Origin: Eucalyptus grandis | Lineage: Eukaryota; Streptophyta; Magnoliopsida; Myrtales; Myrtaceae | Length of the DNA: 64,000 nt | NCBI RefSeq assembly: GCF_016545825.1 | Contig: NC_052619.1 | Coordinates: 40,577,682 to 40,641,681 of the forward strand | Reading direction: 5' to 3' | Made by a program: the position numbers and the translations under genes | Shown here: piece after piece, positions 22,618 to 34,021 of the stretch | Numbering within the stretch: the first letter of the stretch is position 1 | How the letters are laid out: the number at the start of each line of letters is the position of its first letter | Notes under the pieces: generated by a model | Told to the model about the DNA's origin: nothing | Seen by the model: the letters and a program-made list of their open reading frames with translations, nothing else | Databases searched by the model: none

Positions 22618-23550
22618 TGAGATAGCTAGTATAAGCACCTAGAGGGGGGTGAATAGGTGTAAAAATAGTTTCTCGTGATAAGTGAGCAATACTAAACAGA
22701 CAATAGAAAGGAAGTTCTCATTTTGTTAACAAAACGAATTATGATCAAAGTAAAGCAGAGAGTAGGGAAGAGAAAATAAACACATAAATTATAGTGGTTC
22801 GGCTTATTCCAAGCCTACGTCCACTCTTCCGCACTGACAGCCCACCGGCTGGATTTCACTATGAACAAAAGAGTTATTACAGCAAAGCTCTTCCTTGATT
22901 CCACAGTGTAGATACTCTACCACACTTCCTCAAGGTTTCTCAAGAATATAGACTCTCTTTTGCGTACAAGATTTCGCTCAATAAATGAATTGACTAAGAA
23001 CAAAGAGCTTCAGATTTTGGAATTCTTCTATTGCGCACACACTCGAACAACTGGAACGTCTTCCTTATATACTCCTTTATGCCATCATACCCGTTGGCAC
23101 TTACCAAAGAAGTTCTTCCAATCTTCCCGTTGGATAGAATCAATTAGGAAGATCATTCGAGCTATTTAAGGAACATGACGATAGCCCATCAATCATGCTC
23201 GCCCATACAATCAGAATCTCGGTTTCCATAAGTAGAACCTTCCAAGTATACTTCGCCAATCATTGGATCCTCAATCTCTGAATCAATCTTGATCCGAATA
23301 AAGGATTCTGTTATGTCATATCCAGCCAAGAGATCTTCGTTAGTCGACAAGGTCAAATCCTTAACGAAACATCCAGTCCTGGATAGGCCTTCTTCGACGG
23401 ACTAGAAACTGTCAATGAGAATAGACTTTGAGTCTTGAGTCGGGCAACCGGAGGTCTTCGACTTTAAATAGAAGAGTCTCGCAAATCTTCGACTAGACTG
23501 ATGGAAACGTTTTGTCAGCTTCAAAACACTCCACGAAGATTTCTCCAACA
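22618..23550 (-). repeat. 3' LTR of the SIRE element
   Basis: The + strand starts tgagatagctag and ends tttctccaaca. It matches 31,317-32,251 closely with scattered single-base changes. A - strand TATATAAG lies at 23,064-23,071. Confidence 0.92.
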
Positions 23551-23566
23551 ATCTCCCCTTTTTTAT
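23551..23566 (-). other. Polypurine tract of the SIRE element
   Basis: The - strand reads ATAAAAAAGGGGAGAT directly before the LTR start TGTTGGAG. A similar purine run, ACAAAAGGGGGGAGAGA, lies upstream at about 23,859-23,877; such doubled tracts are common in SIRE elements. Confidence 0.8.
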
Positions 23567-23924
23567 GGTGACAAAACTTTCCTCTGATTTGGATAACTTT
23601 GACACTGCCAAACATTACTCAAGCAAATATGGATATCTCATAAAGATAAATGGCTTAAAGATAACACTAAAATCTGCAACCACAGAAAATAGGTTAGTCT
23701 TGTAGATGAGTAAAGCCATAAGATATCAATAGTACTTAAGATAAACAGTCAATGCCAAATCCAGTCCACAGCTAGACACAAAAGTCAAGTCAAAACAAAC
23801 ATCAAAACAAATCAAGAGTTCTAGATCAAAAAGTTCAAAGTTCAAATCTGCATCACATCTCTCCCCCCTTTTGTCATCATTAAAAAGGTAGAAATGGAAA
23901 GAGAATGGAATCAAGATTGCTTGG

Positions 23925-26046
23925 GAACACGAATAAGCTGGAAATCTCCTATTGACTGGACAATGCCTTCCAGCTTTTTCAACTCTTCCTTCAGTTGAGC
24001 CACATCTTCACCCTTAGCATTTGCTTGAATCTAAAGAGCAAGGGTTTGGATTTGATCATTCAAAGAAACTGAAGAAGCTTGGCCTGCAGTCTGCAAATTC
24101 TGTACTTCGTATCCCAGAGCATATATCTGACCCCGCATCTCTAAGAGAACATTAAGAATTCTGCGAAAATTGTTGAATTATCGAGTTTGCGTCAAGCTTA
24201 CGCACGATCGGATGGAGTAAAGGCGGACGATGGCAAATCAGCATAGTTACGCAGATGGGCGATGAAACATCATGTCCCTCCTCAGAAATTGAGAGGCATA
24301 GATGTCCTTTAGATCTCGCTGGAGAGCGGCTTACTCCTTCACTGGTGGCAGGATATGAGGACAATCCTCTTTTCTCACGATCTCCCCCTGTTTCCATGCC
24401 TTTAGGTGGAGAAGAGTGTTCCTCATGCTCTGCTTCCTCTTGATCCTCTCTCCTCCTCTTCTTCTTCTTCTTCTTCTTCAATTCTTTCCTCCTCTGCATC
24501 TCTTTCTTCTGCTTCTCTCCTCTGATTCTTTCTCCTCTGCTTCCAAATTTTCTCTTTCTCCAGTCCTCTGTTCTGTCTCATATGTGTCTTTCTCTTGTCG
24601 TTCCGTTGATTCTGGAACATAACGACTTAGGTTCTTCAATGCCATTGCAGAAATGGTGACGTCATCCTCAGCTTCTTCATCCTCAACGATGAGAGCTCTT
24701 CTTTTCTTGGATGGAGCAATCATGGGCTCCTTCACTTTTCTTTTTGCTGCCGAAGAGATTTGATGAGTCTTAGCAGGAGTTTTCTCCTTGAATTTCTCCA
24801 ACGCCTTGTTGAGTTCTTTCAGACGCATTTTAGACACCATTTTCAGTCCCACTATCATTTGATCACAAGTTCTAACACAGAGAATCCGGGGAGGCTGAAC
24901 ATTCAAATGTTTGAATAACTTGGTCACAAGAGCTGGATAAGGAAGTTGACTCTTGTCCTTCACCATTGCTCTGTACATGTGGAACATAATAGTGTGAGGA
25001 AGAGAGAACTTTTTCCCAAAGATTGATGGCATACATCAGCTTTGCCTCCGAGTTTGAAACATCGTCTTTGAAGTAGATTTTGGTCCGAGGCGTTAATCAC
25101 AATCTTGTGAAACAGAATGTTGAACGCACTCATCCTCAAGTTGGAAATCTTTCCCTCTGTTCTTCTATTCTTAACAAGTTCCAATGTAGCACGAGCAATA
25201 GATACATTGATAGGTTGATATCTCCCCCTTTCAACCCCAATCACATCAGCCAACATATCTACATCCACCACATAGTCCTGATCTCGAACACTAAAAGAGA
25301 ATCTATTCGCATCCAAGAAACTGAGATCCAAATAGAAATATGCGGTGAGTTCAGCATAGGCTTATGTAGATTCAGAACAAAACTGTTCAAGTTGAAGAAG
25401 ACTGAATTTTTCCCTCAAATTAACGTTCACAGAGTCAAGGAAATCAAAATCCACACTTCTAGGGTTTATCACCCCATGCTTCAACAACTTAGAGTATAGA
25501 TACTTGTGTTCCTCTGATCGAAACAAGTCTATCCCTTTGCTCCGAATTTTTGCCGCAACACTCATTCTCGGTTGAAACTGACTGTACAACTTGTCATCAT
25601 CATTCCCATTTGGTTGATTCAGCCCTCCAAACGTGGATCGCTTAGGATATTTGCCATTGCCTCTTCCACCGACCCAGTAGGGGCAATTCCCAACCGTTCC
25701 ATTGTGTGTAAAAAGAAGGTTTCATTTTTATACCCTTTGTCTTTCAGAAATTCGTCAATGTAGTTCAAAGGAGTTCCATCCCTTTTCAAAGCACGATAAA
25801 GCTTGTAGGTAAAAAGAGGGCTTAGAAGTTCTTACGGGTTCCCGTGCATCTTCGATTATTTCTTCCTCTTCTCGATGAGCAACATCTTGTGGTCTAGATG
25901 GAGGAGATGGACGCCGCCGAGAATGTTGTGGGCTCTCCGCTACGACTAGGAGACTCTTCTTCCTCGATGAGATCAAAGTGCGTAGGCCCCTCACGCATTT
26001 GCTGCGGTCCCTTGTTCGCGATCCTCGAAGACTTCCTTTGAGACAT
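23925..26046 (-). pseudogene. Envelope-like reading frame of the SIRE element, broken
   Basis: It opens at the ATG at 26,044-26,046 (MSQRKSSRIANKGPQQMREG), which matches the start of many SIRE post-pol proteins. The middle part, in frames 25,589-25,362, 25,331-24,960 and 25,032-24,478, has SFLDANRFSFSVRDQDYVVD, LFHKIVINASDQNLL and LPYPALVTKLFKHLNV. It then becomes Lys/Glu-rich, with a coiled-coil-like tail near 24,130-23,930 (EMRGQIYALGYEVQNLQ, LKEELKKLEGIVQSI). SIRE elements carry such an ORF and it has been called envelope-like, but the function is unproven. I see no clear membrane segment or signal peptide here. Several frame changes and stops break it. Confidence 0.65.
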
Positions 26047-26746
26047 CTTTCACAGTCTTTGAAAGATTCCAAACTTGTTTTTCCTAAGAAAGATGACAAC
26101 TTTTCGAAGATTAAACAAGAGAAGAAGACAGAAGTGGAAGATCAATGTTTTTTAGGGTTTTTGAAGTAAAACGAAGAGAACCCGACAAGATATAGGAGTC
26201 GAAGAGAGGCATACAAAACGTCGTAAAGGAAAGTAAAAAGATGCATTTAAAAAAAAAACTGCCTTTTTCAAAAATTAGATAACCATTTTAAAATTAACTC
26301 CATTTTCAAAAAAGAAAGATTGCAATAATAATGGAAATTGAAAATAGCAAAAATCAATTATGGATAGATGATCGTACATTTTCGAGATTTAATCTGAGAG
26401 AGAATAAAATAACTTACAGTCAAAAATCTTGATTGTCTGAGTCTGATAGTCTCTAGACTTTTACTTCTTCAAACCTTAAGATGTTGAGTCTGGAACAAAT
26501 AACTTCAAATTGATTTTTCTCCAAAGGCTTTGTAAATATATTCGCCAGTTGATTCTTTGAGTCAACAAACTGAATCGAAATTTCTCCATTTTGAACATGA
26601 TCTCTAATGAAGTGATGTCGAATCTCTATATGTTTTGCTCTTGAGTGAAGAATTGGATTCTTGGTGAGATTGATTGCGCTGGTGTTGTCACACTTAATCT
26701 CCGTGCATGAATCTTCAATTCCAAAGTCTCTTAACTGTTGTTTTAT

Positions 26747-27150
26747 CTACAGAATTTGTGAACAACAACTTCCAAGAGCTACATACTCTGCTTCTACTGT
26801 AGAAAGAGCTACTGTATTTTGCTTCCTTGAAAACCAAGACACTGCCCTCCTTCCAAGTAGTTGACAGGTACCCGAGGTGCTCTTTCTATCAACTCTGCAT
26901 TCAGCTAGGTCTGCGTATCCAAGAAGAGTAAAGTCTCCCTTTTTAAGATACCAAAGACCAAAGTTTGAGGTAGATGCAATGTATTTGATAATACGTTTTG
27001 CAGCACTTAGATGGGATTCTTTAGGGTCTGCTTGAAATCGCACAAATGCAAACACTAAACAAAATGTCGTGTCTAGAAGCAATAAGATAAAGAAGTGAAC
27101 CAATGATACTCCCGTATAGCTTCTGGTCAACTTTCTTTCTTTCTTCATCT
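26747..27150 (-). pseudogene. SIRE RNase H domain
   Basis: The frame 27,148-26,747 contains ADPKESHLSAAKRIIKYIAS, GYADLAECRVDRKSTSG, VSWFSRKQNTVALSTVEAEY and ALGSCC. These are the standard copia RNase H motifs (the aspartate in YADLA, the glutamate in VEAEYVAL). It overlaps the end of the reverse transcriptase frame with a shift near 27,060. Past 26,747 homology continues weakly towards 26,460 (KTLRHWWKLIWKIQCDNTS-like ending) in another frame. It would remove RNA from the hybrid after copying. Confidence 0.85.
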
Positions 27151-27970
27151 TTGTCTATCTTCAAGGAACTTGACATTGGTATGTCAATCTTTTTGCAATT
27201 TTCCAGTCCAAACTTTTTGACAAGATCATTAGCATATTTTTCTTGATGAATAAAAGTTCCTTCCTTCAATTGTTTCACTTGAAGCCCGAGAAAGAAGGTT
27301 AGTTCACCCATCATGCTCATTTCAAATTCATCCTGCATAAACTTAGAGAATTTCTTGCACAGACTTTCATTAGAGGATCCAAAAATAATATCATCAACAT
27401 ATATTTGAACAAGTAGAAAACTTTTGCTTTCTCTTTTGATAAATAGTGTAGTGTCTATTTTATCTTTAACAAAGCTATTTTGAATTAAAAACTTACTCAG
27501 CCTGTCGTACCAAGCTCAGGGTGCTTGCTTTAAACCATATAAAGCCTTTTTTCGGTCCCGAATACGAGTCTTGTTTCCTTGGGTCTTCAAACCCAGGTGG
27601 TTGTTCCACATAGACTTCCTCATGGATAAATCCATTCAGGAAAGTACTTTTGATGTCCATTTGGAATAACCTGAAATTCTTATAACAAGCAAAAGCAAGT
27701 AACAATCTAATTGCTTCTAACCTCGCTACTGGTGTGTAAGTCTCATCATAGTCTATCCCTTCTTCTTGCGTATATCCCTTGGCCACGAGTCTTGCTTTGT
27801 TTCTTACGACCTTTCCTTTCTTGTCCATCTTGTTCCTGAAAACCTATTTAGCTCCAATAATAGATTTACCTTTCGATTTAGGAGTTAATTCCCATATATC
27901 ATTAATACTGAATTGCCTGAGTTCTTCTTGCATAGCTTTAATCCAGCTTTCATCAGATAAAGCTTCTTCT
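27021..27970 (-). pseudogene. SIRE reverse transcriptase, frameshifted
   Basis: The sense start is near 27,960 (DESWIKAMQEELRQFSI). A TAG at 27,844-27,846 replaces the tryptophan of the usual KWVFRNK. The frame 27,828-27,493 gives ARLVAKGYTQEEGIDYDETY, PVARLEAIRLLLAFAC and the first catalytic aspartate in QMDIKSTFLNG. A shift near 27,530 follows. The catalytic YVDDIIFGSSNE is readable near 27,405-27,370, and 27,338-27,021 carries EMSMMGELTFFLGLQV and SIIGSLLYLIASRHDI. The reaction is copying element RNA into cDNA. Confidence 0.88.
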
Positions 27971-28157
27971 ATGCTTTTGGGTTCTATTTCAGAAATAAGA
28001 GCCACAGCACTAGATTCTTCGCGCCTTTTGGATCTTGTGCGAATTCCTTCATTAATGTCGCCAATAATGAGATCTTTGGGATGACTGGACTTATGCTTCC
28101 AGTTGCTGGTTGATTTGTCAGGTTATTGATCTTTTTCTTCATTTGAATCTTCAACAA

Positions 28158-29191
28158 TCATTTGTTGCTGGTCTTTCGAAGTCTGAGCTGCTTTTTGAAA
28201 TTTAGACTTTGTAGAGTCTGGAGCAAGTTCAGATTCTTCAAGATGAGTCTGAATAGATTCATTTTGCATAGAATCTTGAATTTGACATTCATTGATTCCT
28301 CCACAGATTGAGTCTTCTTGTTGTAGACTCTGTAGGCTTTGCTTGTGGTTGAACATCCAAGGAAAATGCCTTCATCTGATTTTTCTTCAAACTTGCCAAC
28401 TCGATCATTTGCATTTTTCAATATAAAGCATTTACATCCAAACACATGAAAATATGAAATAATAGGTTTCTTTTCTTTGAATAACTCATAGGGGGTTTTC
28501 TCCAAAATAGGCCTTAGAAAAACTCTATTGATGATATAACATGCTTTGAAACTGCTTCAGCCCAAAAATGTGAAGATATATTACTTTCAATTAAAAGAGT
28601 TCTAGCCATTTCTTGAAGCAACCTATTCTTTCTTTCCACAACTCCGTTTTGCTCTGGAGTATATGGAGAAGAGAACACATGCTGAAAACCATATTCATCA
28701 CAGAATTTTGTAAAATCTTGATTTTCAAATTCACCTCCATGGTCTGTCCGTATACTTAAAATAACATACCATTTCTCATTTTGGACATTTTTAGCAAACT
28801 TTTCAAAGTAAGAAAATGTTTCAGACTTACTTGCTAGGAAATATACCCAAGTAAATCGTGAGTAGTCATCCACAATTATTAGGCAATATTTCTTACCTCC
28901 AATGCTCTGAGTTCTGGTTGGTCCAAAGAGATCCATGTGCAAAAGCTGCAATACACGATTAGTGGAAACTTGATTTATTGGTTTAAATGAGTTTCTTACC
29001 TGCTTTCCCAATACACATGGTGTACATAGATCAGTCTTTTGGTATGACAGATTGGGTAGACCACGAACAAGCTTCTTTGCTGAAATTTTGGCTATTTGCT
29101 TCATATTGATGTGCCCAAGTTTTCTGTGCCATAAGTTTGCTTCATCTTGAATTGAGATTAGACATTGCGATTCATCTGGTTTGACATCCAA
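28158..29191 (-). pseudogene. SIRE integrase (GAG-pre-integrase and catalytic core)
   Basis: The frame 29,191-28,514 starts in the GAG-pre-integrase zinc motif (LWHRKLGHINMKQ, CTPCVLGKQ) and runs through the core with LLHMDLFGPT, SIRTDHGGEFEN and PEQNGVVERKNRLLQ, so the D, D and E residues are present. After a shift, 28,505-28,158 continues with KTPYELFKEKKPIISYFHVF and FEEKSDEGIFLGCS, the usual copia integrase C-terminus. It would join element cDNA to chromosomal DNA. Confidence 0.9.
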
Positions 29192-29212
29192 GAGATAGAT
29201 ATTTCCACGTCT

Positions 29213-29515
29213 TCAACCCATGAATGACTGAGTGAAATCTTTACTAGTTCTTGAACATATTCCCTCTTGAAAGTTGATTTCAAAACCGGTATCGCACAAC
29301 TGATTGATACTAAGCAAATTGTAGTTGAGTCCTTCCACTAAGGAAACATTACTGATTGTGAGGTTTCCAATCTTTACAGCCTCCGAATCCCACAATTCTT
29401 CATTTGATGTTTCCTCTAAATGAAACTTTTCCACCATTTACTTGAACAAGCTTTATGAAGCAATTTGAATCTCCTGTCATATGTCTTGAGCATCTACTAT
29501 CCATATACCATTTTA
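29213..29515 (-). pseudogene. SIRE aspartic protease remnant
   Basis: Near 29,512-29,467 the sense strand reads WYMDSRCSRHMTGD. The family form is YLDSGCSRHMTGD, so the active-site DSG has become DSR, which would disable it. The frame 29,437-29,213 continues with GNLTISNVSLVEGLNYNLLS. The two parts are in different frames. Confidence 0.8.
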
Positions 29516-29554
29516 CCTTCTTCTTGATAATAACCTCGCATTTAAAAAAGAGAC

Positions 29555-31254
29555 TCAAACTTTCTTTGGTACCCATATTTTCTTGGGTCCATTGGTGTTA
29601 GTATGATATGCAGTCTTTGCCCATACTTTCTTAACAAGTTTCCAAACCATAGGACATTCTTTCTCAAAATGATCTAAACTATTGCACTTAGAACATCCGA
29701 GAGCATTGCGACCTACCGGTTTTACAAAACTTTTTGAAATGATTTTTGTAAGCATCTTCTTGTGGGTCTTAGCTTAATTCTTTCCTTCACTTTAGGAAAA
29801 TCAATTAAAGGAATGGTTTCCACAATCATTCCCAAACCAGATTTATTGAAATAAGGTCTTTATGCTGAAAGAATTTTCTCAAGTTTCTCAGATCCTATAG
29901 AAAATCTTTTGGAAATATTTGATATGTCATTTTTTAAAAATGCATTTTCTTTCGAAAGGTTGTCTTCACTTTCTTTAAGAGTAGAAACATTCATGTCTAG
30001 ACATTTAACCTTTTCTTTCAAAACATTTTCCTGTTGTTTTAGTGCAGAATTTTCTTTTTTAAGTTCGGAAATCCTTTTAAGAGAAGTCTTGAGACTAAAA
30101 CACAACTCCTCAATGTATTTAGAAACTTTAATAGGATTTTAAAGTTACTCACCTCAAATTCACCGTCCGAATCTGAGTTTGTCTTGGAGTTTGAATCAAT
30201 CCGATTGTGCCATTAGACATATATTGGCATAATCATTATCACTTTCTTCACATTCTGTATCACTCCAGGTTTCTGCTTTGAGAGCATTTCGATACTTTTC
30301 AGCTTTTCCTTCCTTCTTCCTCAGAAGGGGACAGTTGGGTCTGATGTGTCCTTTTTTCTTACATTCAAAGCAGACTACACCTTTATTGGATTCATCATCC
30401 TCAACGACTTAGTCTGTTGCTTTTTCTCGTTTCTTTGGATTGAATCTTCTTCCTTTTTTGTTCAGCTTTCTGAATCTTCTTATCATGAGAGCAAGCTCCT
30501 CATCATCCATATCGTATTCAGAATCTGTAACATCAGAATCATTATTGGAATTTAATGCAATGGATTTCTTACCTTTAGGATCTTCGTCTTCATTGATTCG
30601 CTCCACTTCATAAGATTGAAGAGTCCCAACCAACTCATCGACAGATAGTGGCATAATTCTTTGTGTCTCCCTTATTGAGGTCTTTATGTGATTCCAATCC
30701 TTGAAGAGTCCACGCAATAGCTTGTTTACTTTCATGGGATCGAAATTGGTGGACCTTGATTTTCAAGATCATTCACGATTTCGTAAAACGACTAAACATG
30801 TCGCTTATAGATTCTCCTGATTTCATTTTGAAGGCTTCGTATTGACTGAGGAGAATGTTGATTCTGGTTTCTTTCACTCGATTAGTTCCTTCATAGGTGA
30901 TATGTAATCTATCCCAAACTTCTTTAGCTGTAACACAAGAAGATATTCTGTTATATTCAAAAGAGGTGACAAAGCACAATATAAAGAATAAATTGCTTTT
31001 GCATCAAGAGCTTGTCTCTTAGTTATCTCTTCCTGAGTCATTTCACTAGATTCAATAGCTTCTTTTCCTCTCTCTAAAATAGGTGCAGCTTTAGGAATGA
31101 TTCATTTTTCTACCACATCCCATTCCAGAGGATCCTTTGATCTTAGGAACGCCTTCATCTTGTTTTTACATATGTTGTATTCCTTTCCATCAAAGTAAGG
31201 CGGTCTGGTATTACTTTGCCCTTCTACCAGCCCTGGAGCCAACATACTAGCCAT
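29555..31254 (-). pseudogene. SIRE Gag with two zinc knuckles, broken
   Basis: The start ATG is at 31,252-31,254 (MASMLAPGLVEGQSNTRPPY). A TGA at 31,102-31,104 stands where a glycine codon is expected. Then come SCVTAKEVWDRLHITYEGT at 30,979-30,773 and the 30,735-30,409 frame with an acidic then Lys/Arg-rich segment. A CCHC knuckle CFECKKKGHIRPNC lies near 30,375-30,330. A coiled coil at 30,105-29,860 (SLKRISELKKENSALKQQEN) and a second knuckle CSKCNSLDHFEKEC at 29,755-29,600 follow. Gag would package element RNA. At least three frame changes are visible. Confidence 0.85.
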
Positions 31255-31302
31255 AGATCTTTAACTCTGAAGTAAAACACTTCAAACAAAGTGAGTACAC
31301 AG

Positions 31303-31316
31303 GCTCTGATACCAAT
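31303..31316 (-). other. Primer-binding site of the SIRE element (tRNA-iMet)
   Basis: The - strand reads ATTGGTATCAGAGC next to the 5' LTR. TGGTATCAGAGC is the classic complement of the plant initiator tRNA-Met 3' end. Confidence 0.92.
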
Positions 31317-32251
31317 TGAGATAGCTAGTATAAGCACCTAGAGGGGGGTGAATAGGTGTAAAAATAGTTTCTCATGATAAGTGAGCAATACTAAACAGAC
31401 AATAGAAAGGAAGTTCTCCTTTTGTTAACAAAACGAATTATGATCAAAGTAAAGCAGAGAGTAGGGAAGAGAAAATGAACACATAAATTATAGTGGTTCG
31501 GCTTATTCCAAGCCTACGTCCACTCTTCCACACTGACAGCCCACCGGCTGGATTTCACTATGAACAAAAGAGTTATTACAGCAAAGCTCTTCCTTGATTC
31601 CACAGTGTAGATACTCTACCACATTTCCGCAAGGTTTCTCAAGAATATAGACCCTCTTTTGTGTACAAGATTTCGCTCAGTAAATGAATTGACTAAGAAC
31701 AAAGAGCTTCAGACTTTGGAATTCTTCTATCACGTACACACTCAAACGACTGGAACGTCTTCTTTATATACTCCTTTATGCCATCATACCCGTTGGCACT
31801 TACCAAAGGAATTCTTCCAATCTTCTCGTTGGACAGAATCAATTAGGAAGATCATTCGAGCTATTTAAAGAACATGACAATAGCCCATCAATCCTGCTCG
31901 CCCATACAATCAGGATCTCGGTTTTCATAAATAAAACCTTCCAAGTATACTTCGCCAATCATCGGATCCTCAATCTCTGAATCAATCTTGATCCGAATAA
32001 AGGATTCTGTTATGTCATATCCAGCCAAGAGATCTTCGTCAGTCGATAAGGTCAAATTCTTAACGAAACATCCAGTCCTAGATAGGCCTTCTTCGACGGA
32101 CTAGAAACTGTCAATGAGAATAGACTTTGAGTCTTGAGTCTGGCAGTTCGGAGGTCTTCAGACTTTAAATAGAAGAGTCTCGCAAATCTTCGACTAGACC
32201 GATGGAAACGTTTTGTTAGCTTCAAAACACTCCACGAAGATTTCTCAAACA
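31317..32251 (-). repeat. 5' LTR of the SIRE element
   Basis: The + strand starts tgagatagctag and ends tttctcaaaca, followed by gtact. It is the close partner of 22,618-23,550. Confidence 0.92.
31762..31770 (-). promoter_or_regulatory. TATA box of the SIRE 5' LTR
   Basis: The - strand reads TATATAAAG, about 480 bases from the LTR start. The matching place in the other LTR reads TATATAAG. Confidence 0.55.
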
Positions 32252-32256
32252 GTACT
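32252..32256. repeat. Target-site duplication of the SIRE element, right copy (gtact)
   Basis: Identical to 22,613-22,617 and directly followed by resumed LINE sequence. Confidence 0.9.
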
Positions 32257-32859
32257 CAAGTAGAAGCTCAAATCGCAGCAGATCTCTACATGAAATGGTC
32301 TGCCAAGGGAAAGAAAGGGATTAGCCGCCAGCAAACAAACCCTAGCAGCTCCAAAAATTAGGAACCACCGGATCCACAGATGCTGAAGGTGAACGTCGAC
32401 GCATCCTGGTGCAACTCGAGAATGGAGGGCTCGATAGCGGGAGTATGCTAAGATGCTGCTGGGCTCCTTATCACAGGTTTCGCTAAGGAAATCTCTGCTC
32501 TGATCGTCTAGGTTGCCGAAACCCTCGCTGTGAGAGAAGCCCTGCAGTGGGTAAAGGAAGATTGGAACACACGAAGTAGCCAAATTGATCTCTAAATGGA
32601 ACTCTCTACTACAACTGATCTGCAAGTGTTCATATCTTCAGATAGCCTTTCTTTGGTTGAGTGCTTATTGGGCCAAGAGGAGCCCCCTTGGTAGGCCCAA
32701 CCGATTGTTGCTGATTGCATAGGTCTTCCGGCCCAGATGTGTGGAGTTTCTGTCTGCTACGAGTCGAGGGAGCTAAACAAGGCCACGGATTGGGTCTCTA
32801 AAACCCACCGAGCCAATTCTCTTCCTAGTAATTGGGTTTATTGTCCTCCTCAACCCTTA
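32257..32859 (+). pseudogene. LINE RNase H domain and C-terminus
   Basis: Reading + with stops ignored gives KVNVDASWCNSRMEG near 32,388, then AGVC, DAAGLLITGFAKEISALIV, VAETLAVREALQWVKED, and finally ATDWVSKTHRANSLPSNW near 32,780-32,840. These are the RVT_3-type RNase H motifs (first aspartate in NVDASW, glutamate in AETLA) found at the C-terminus of many plant LINEs. Stops are TAG at 32,359 (tryptophan expected), TAA at 32,449 and TAG at 32,508 (glutamine expected). The element ends against the TTA duplication of the next insertion. Confidence 0.82.
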
Positions 32860-34018
32860 TGCTAAGTTTGTTTCGCGGAAAAGAACTTCCAGGAAAATAT
32901 TTTCCGAAATTTCCGGTGTTCGGGTGGGCGGAAAATACATGGTCAAAGAAAACATTTTCCGGTCAACGGAAAATCCCCTCTGACATTGGGAAAATGATTT
33001 CCTCTTTTTCAAAAGAGGAAATCATTTTCCGGCCCTCGCTATCTCTTGCGTTGCTTTTTCCTTCCTCAATTCTGCACTCTCTCACAAAAGCTTAGAGTTT
33101 TTGATCTCCTCCTCCTCCTTCGTCGCTGACGATGGGCGAAGCATCCCTCATTCTCTGCCCTCCTCGGCCGCTCCCCGCCCGCCTCGCTCCGCCGGGCGCC
33201 ATGCGCCGCCGCCCTCCGCTTCCCCGGCGGTTTGAAGCCGCTCGGGAGGATCCAGCTCAAGAGGGAGCACCGCGGCGGCGCCGGGAGGCTCGCGGGGAGC
33301 CCGCTGTCCAAGCCGCTCGTCATGCAGTGCGAGGCTTCCGGTGGACGGGTGATTGCCCCCGATTCCTTTCCTTGGGATTTTTTTTAGCGCTCCGCGTGCT
33401 TGCTCGTGTGTTCATTCGTGTTTTGGGGATTTGGTTATGCTTGTTTGGGGTGATGTGATGAGGTCGTGGATCTAGCGGCGGAGCTTGCGGCTCGCCCAGG
33501 ATCTAGCGGCGAGCTTGGGCTCCCGATCCGGGCGAGCTCGAGCTCGCCGCTAGATCCGGCGAGCTGGGTGAGATCGGCCAAGCCTCGAGCTCGCCGGATC
33601 TCGGCCATCGGGTCTTGGTCACCACGGGCAAGCAGCCATCGTCGGGCAGAAGGAGGTGGCGGCGGCGGAAGGAGGAGGAAGAAGGAGGAGGAAGGAGGCG
33701 ACGGCGGAGGAAGGAGGAAGAAGGAGGAGGAAGGAAAAGAAAAAGAAATAATAAATAATAAATAATTCGATTTTTTAAAATATAAATAATTAAAAAATCA
33801 TTTTTTAAAAATATAAATAAATAAAATAAATTTTTGGTCAATTAAAAATATTAAAATTCAATTTTTGATAATTTTTCCCAAACAATTAAATGAGCTAACG
33901 AACGTTGAAAAATATTTTCCGCTCAAATTTTAGATTTTGGCGAACACCGGAAAATAGAGTCATTTTCCAGGAAAATATTTTCCGGAAACATGGTATTTTC
34001 CGCGAAACGAACGGACCC
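32860..34018. mobile_element. Non-autonomous Harbinger-like element with GC-rich captured sequence
   Basis: It is 1,159 bases. The left end is tgctaagtttgtttcgcgg. The right end, reverse-complemented, is gggtccgttcgtttcgcgg. A tta triplet flanks both sides (32,857-32,859 and 34,019-34,021). Matching subterminal blocks such as gaaaatattttcc occur near both ends. A 3-base TTA/TWA duplication is typical of PIF/Harbinger. There is no transposase. The interior, 33,070-33,750, is GC-rich and unlike the ends, suggesting captured host sequence. Insertion is in the LINE 3' end. Confidence 0.72.
33132..33350 (+). other. Gene-like GC-rich fragment inside the Harbinger-like element
   Basis: An ATG at 33,132 opens a + frame running to 33,458 in Pro/Arg/Ala-rich sequence. 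A plausible splice donor, GACGG|GTGATT, lies at 33,346-33,351 and is followed by T-rich intron-like sequence (33,355-33,440). A shifted frame gives LKPLGRIQLKREHRGGAGR, which looks like a plastid-targeting N-terminus. I cannot name a source gene. Confidence 0.3.
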
Positions 34019-34021
34019 TTA

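Larger units (their letters stand above)
22618..32251 (-). mobile_element. SIRE-type Ty1/copia LTR retrotransposon with envelope-like ORF, nested in the LINE
   Basis: The element is 9,634 bases, transcribed on the - strand, with LTRs at 22,618-23,550 and 31,317-32,251 and the duplication gtact. Sense order is Gag, protease, integrase, reverse transcriptase, RNase H (the copia order). A further frame then lies before the 3' LTR, as in the SIRE/Maximus lineage, with a polypurine tract AAAAAAGGGGAGAT and a primer site for initiator tRNA-Met. The LTRs (933 and 935 bases) are visibly more alike than the Ogre pair, so this insertion looks younger. All genes contain stops or frameshifts. Confidence 0.92.
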
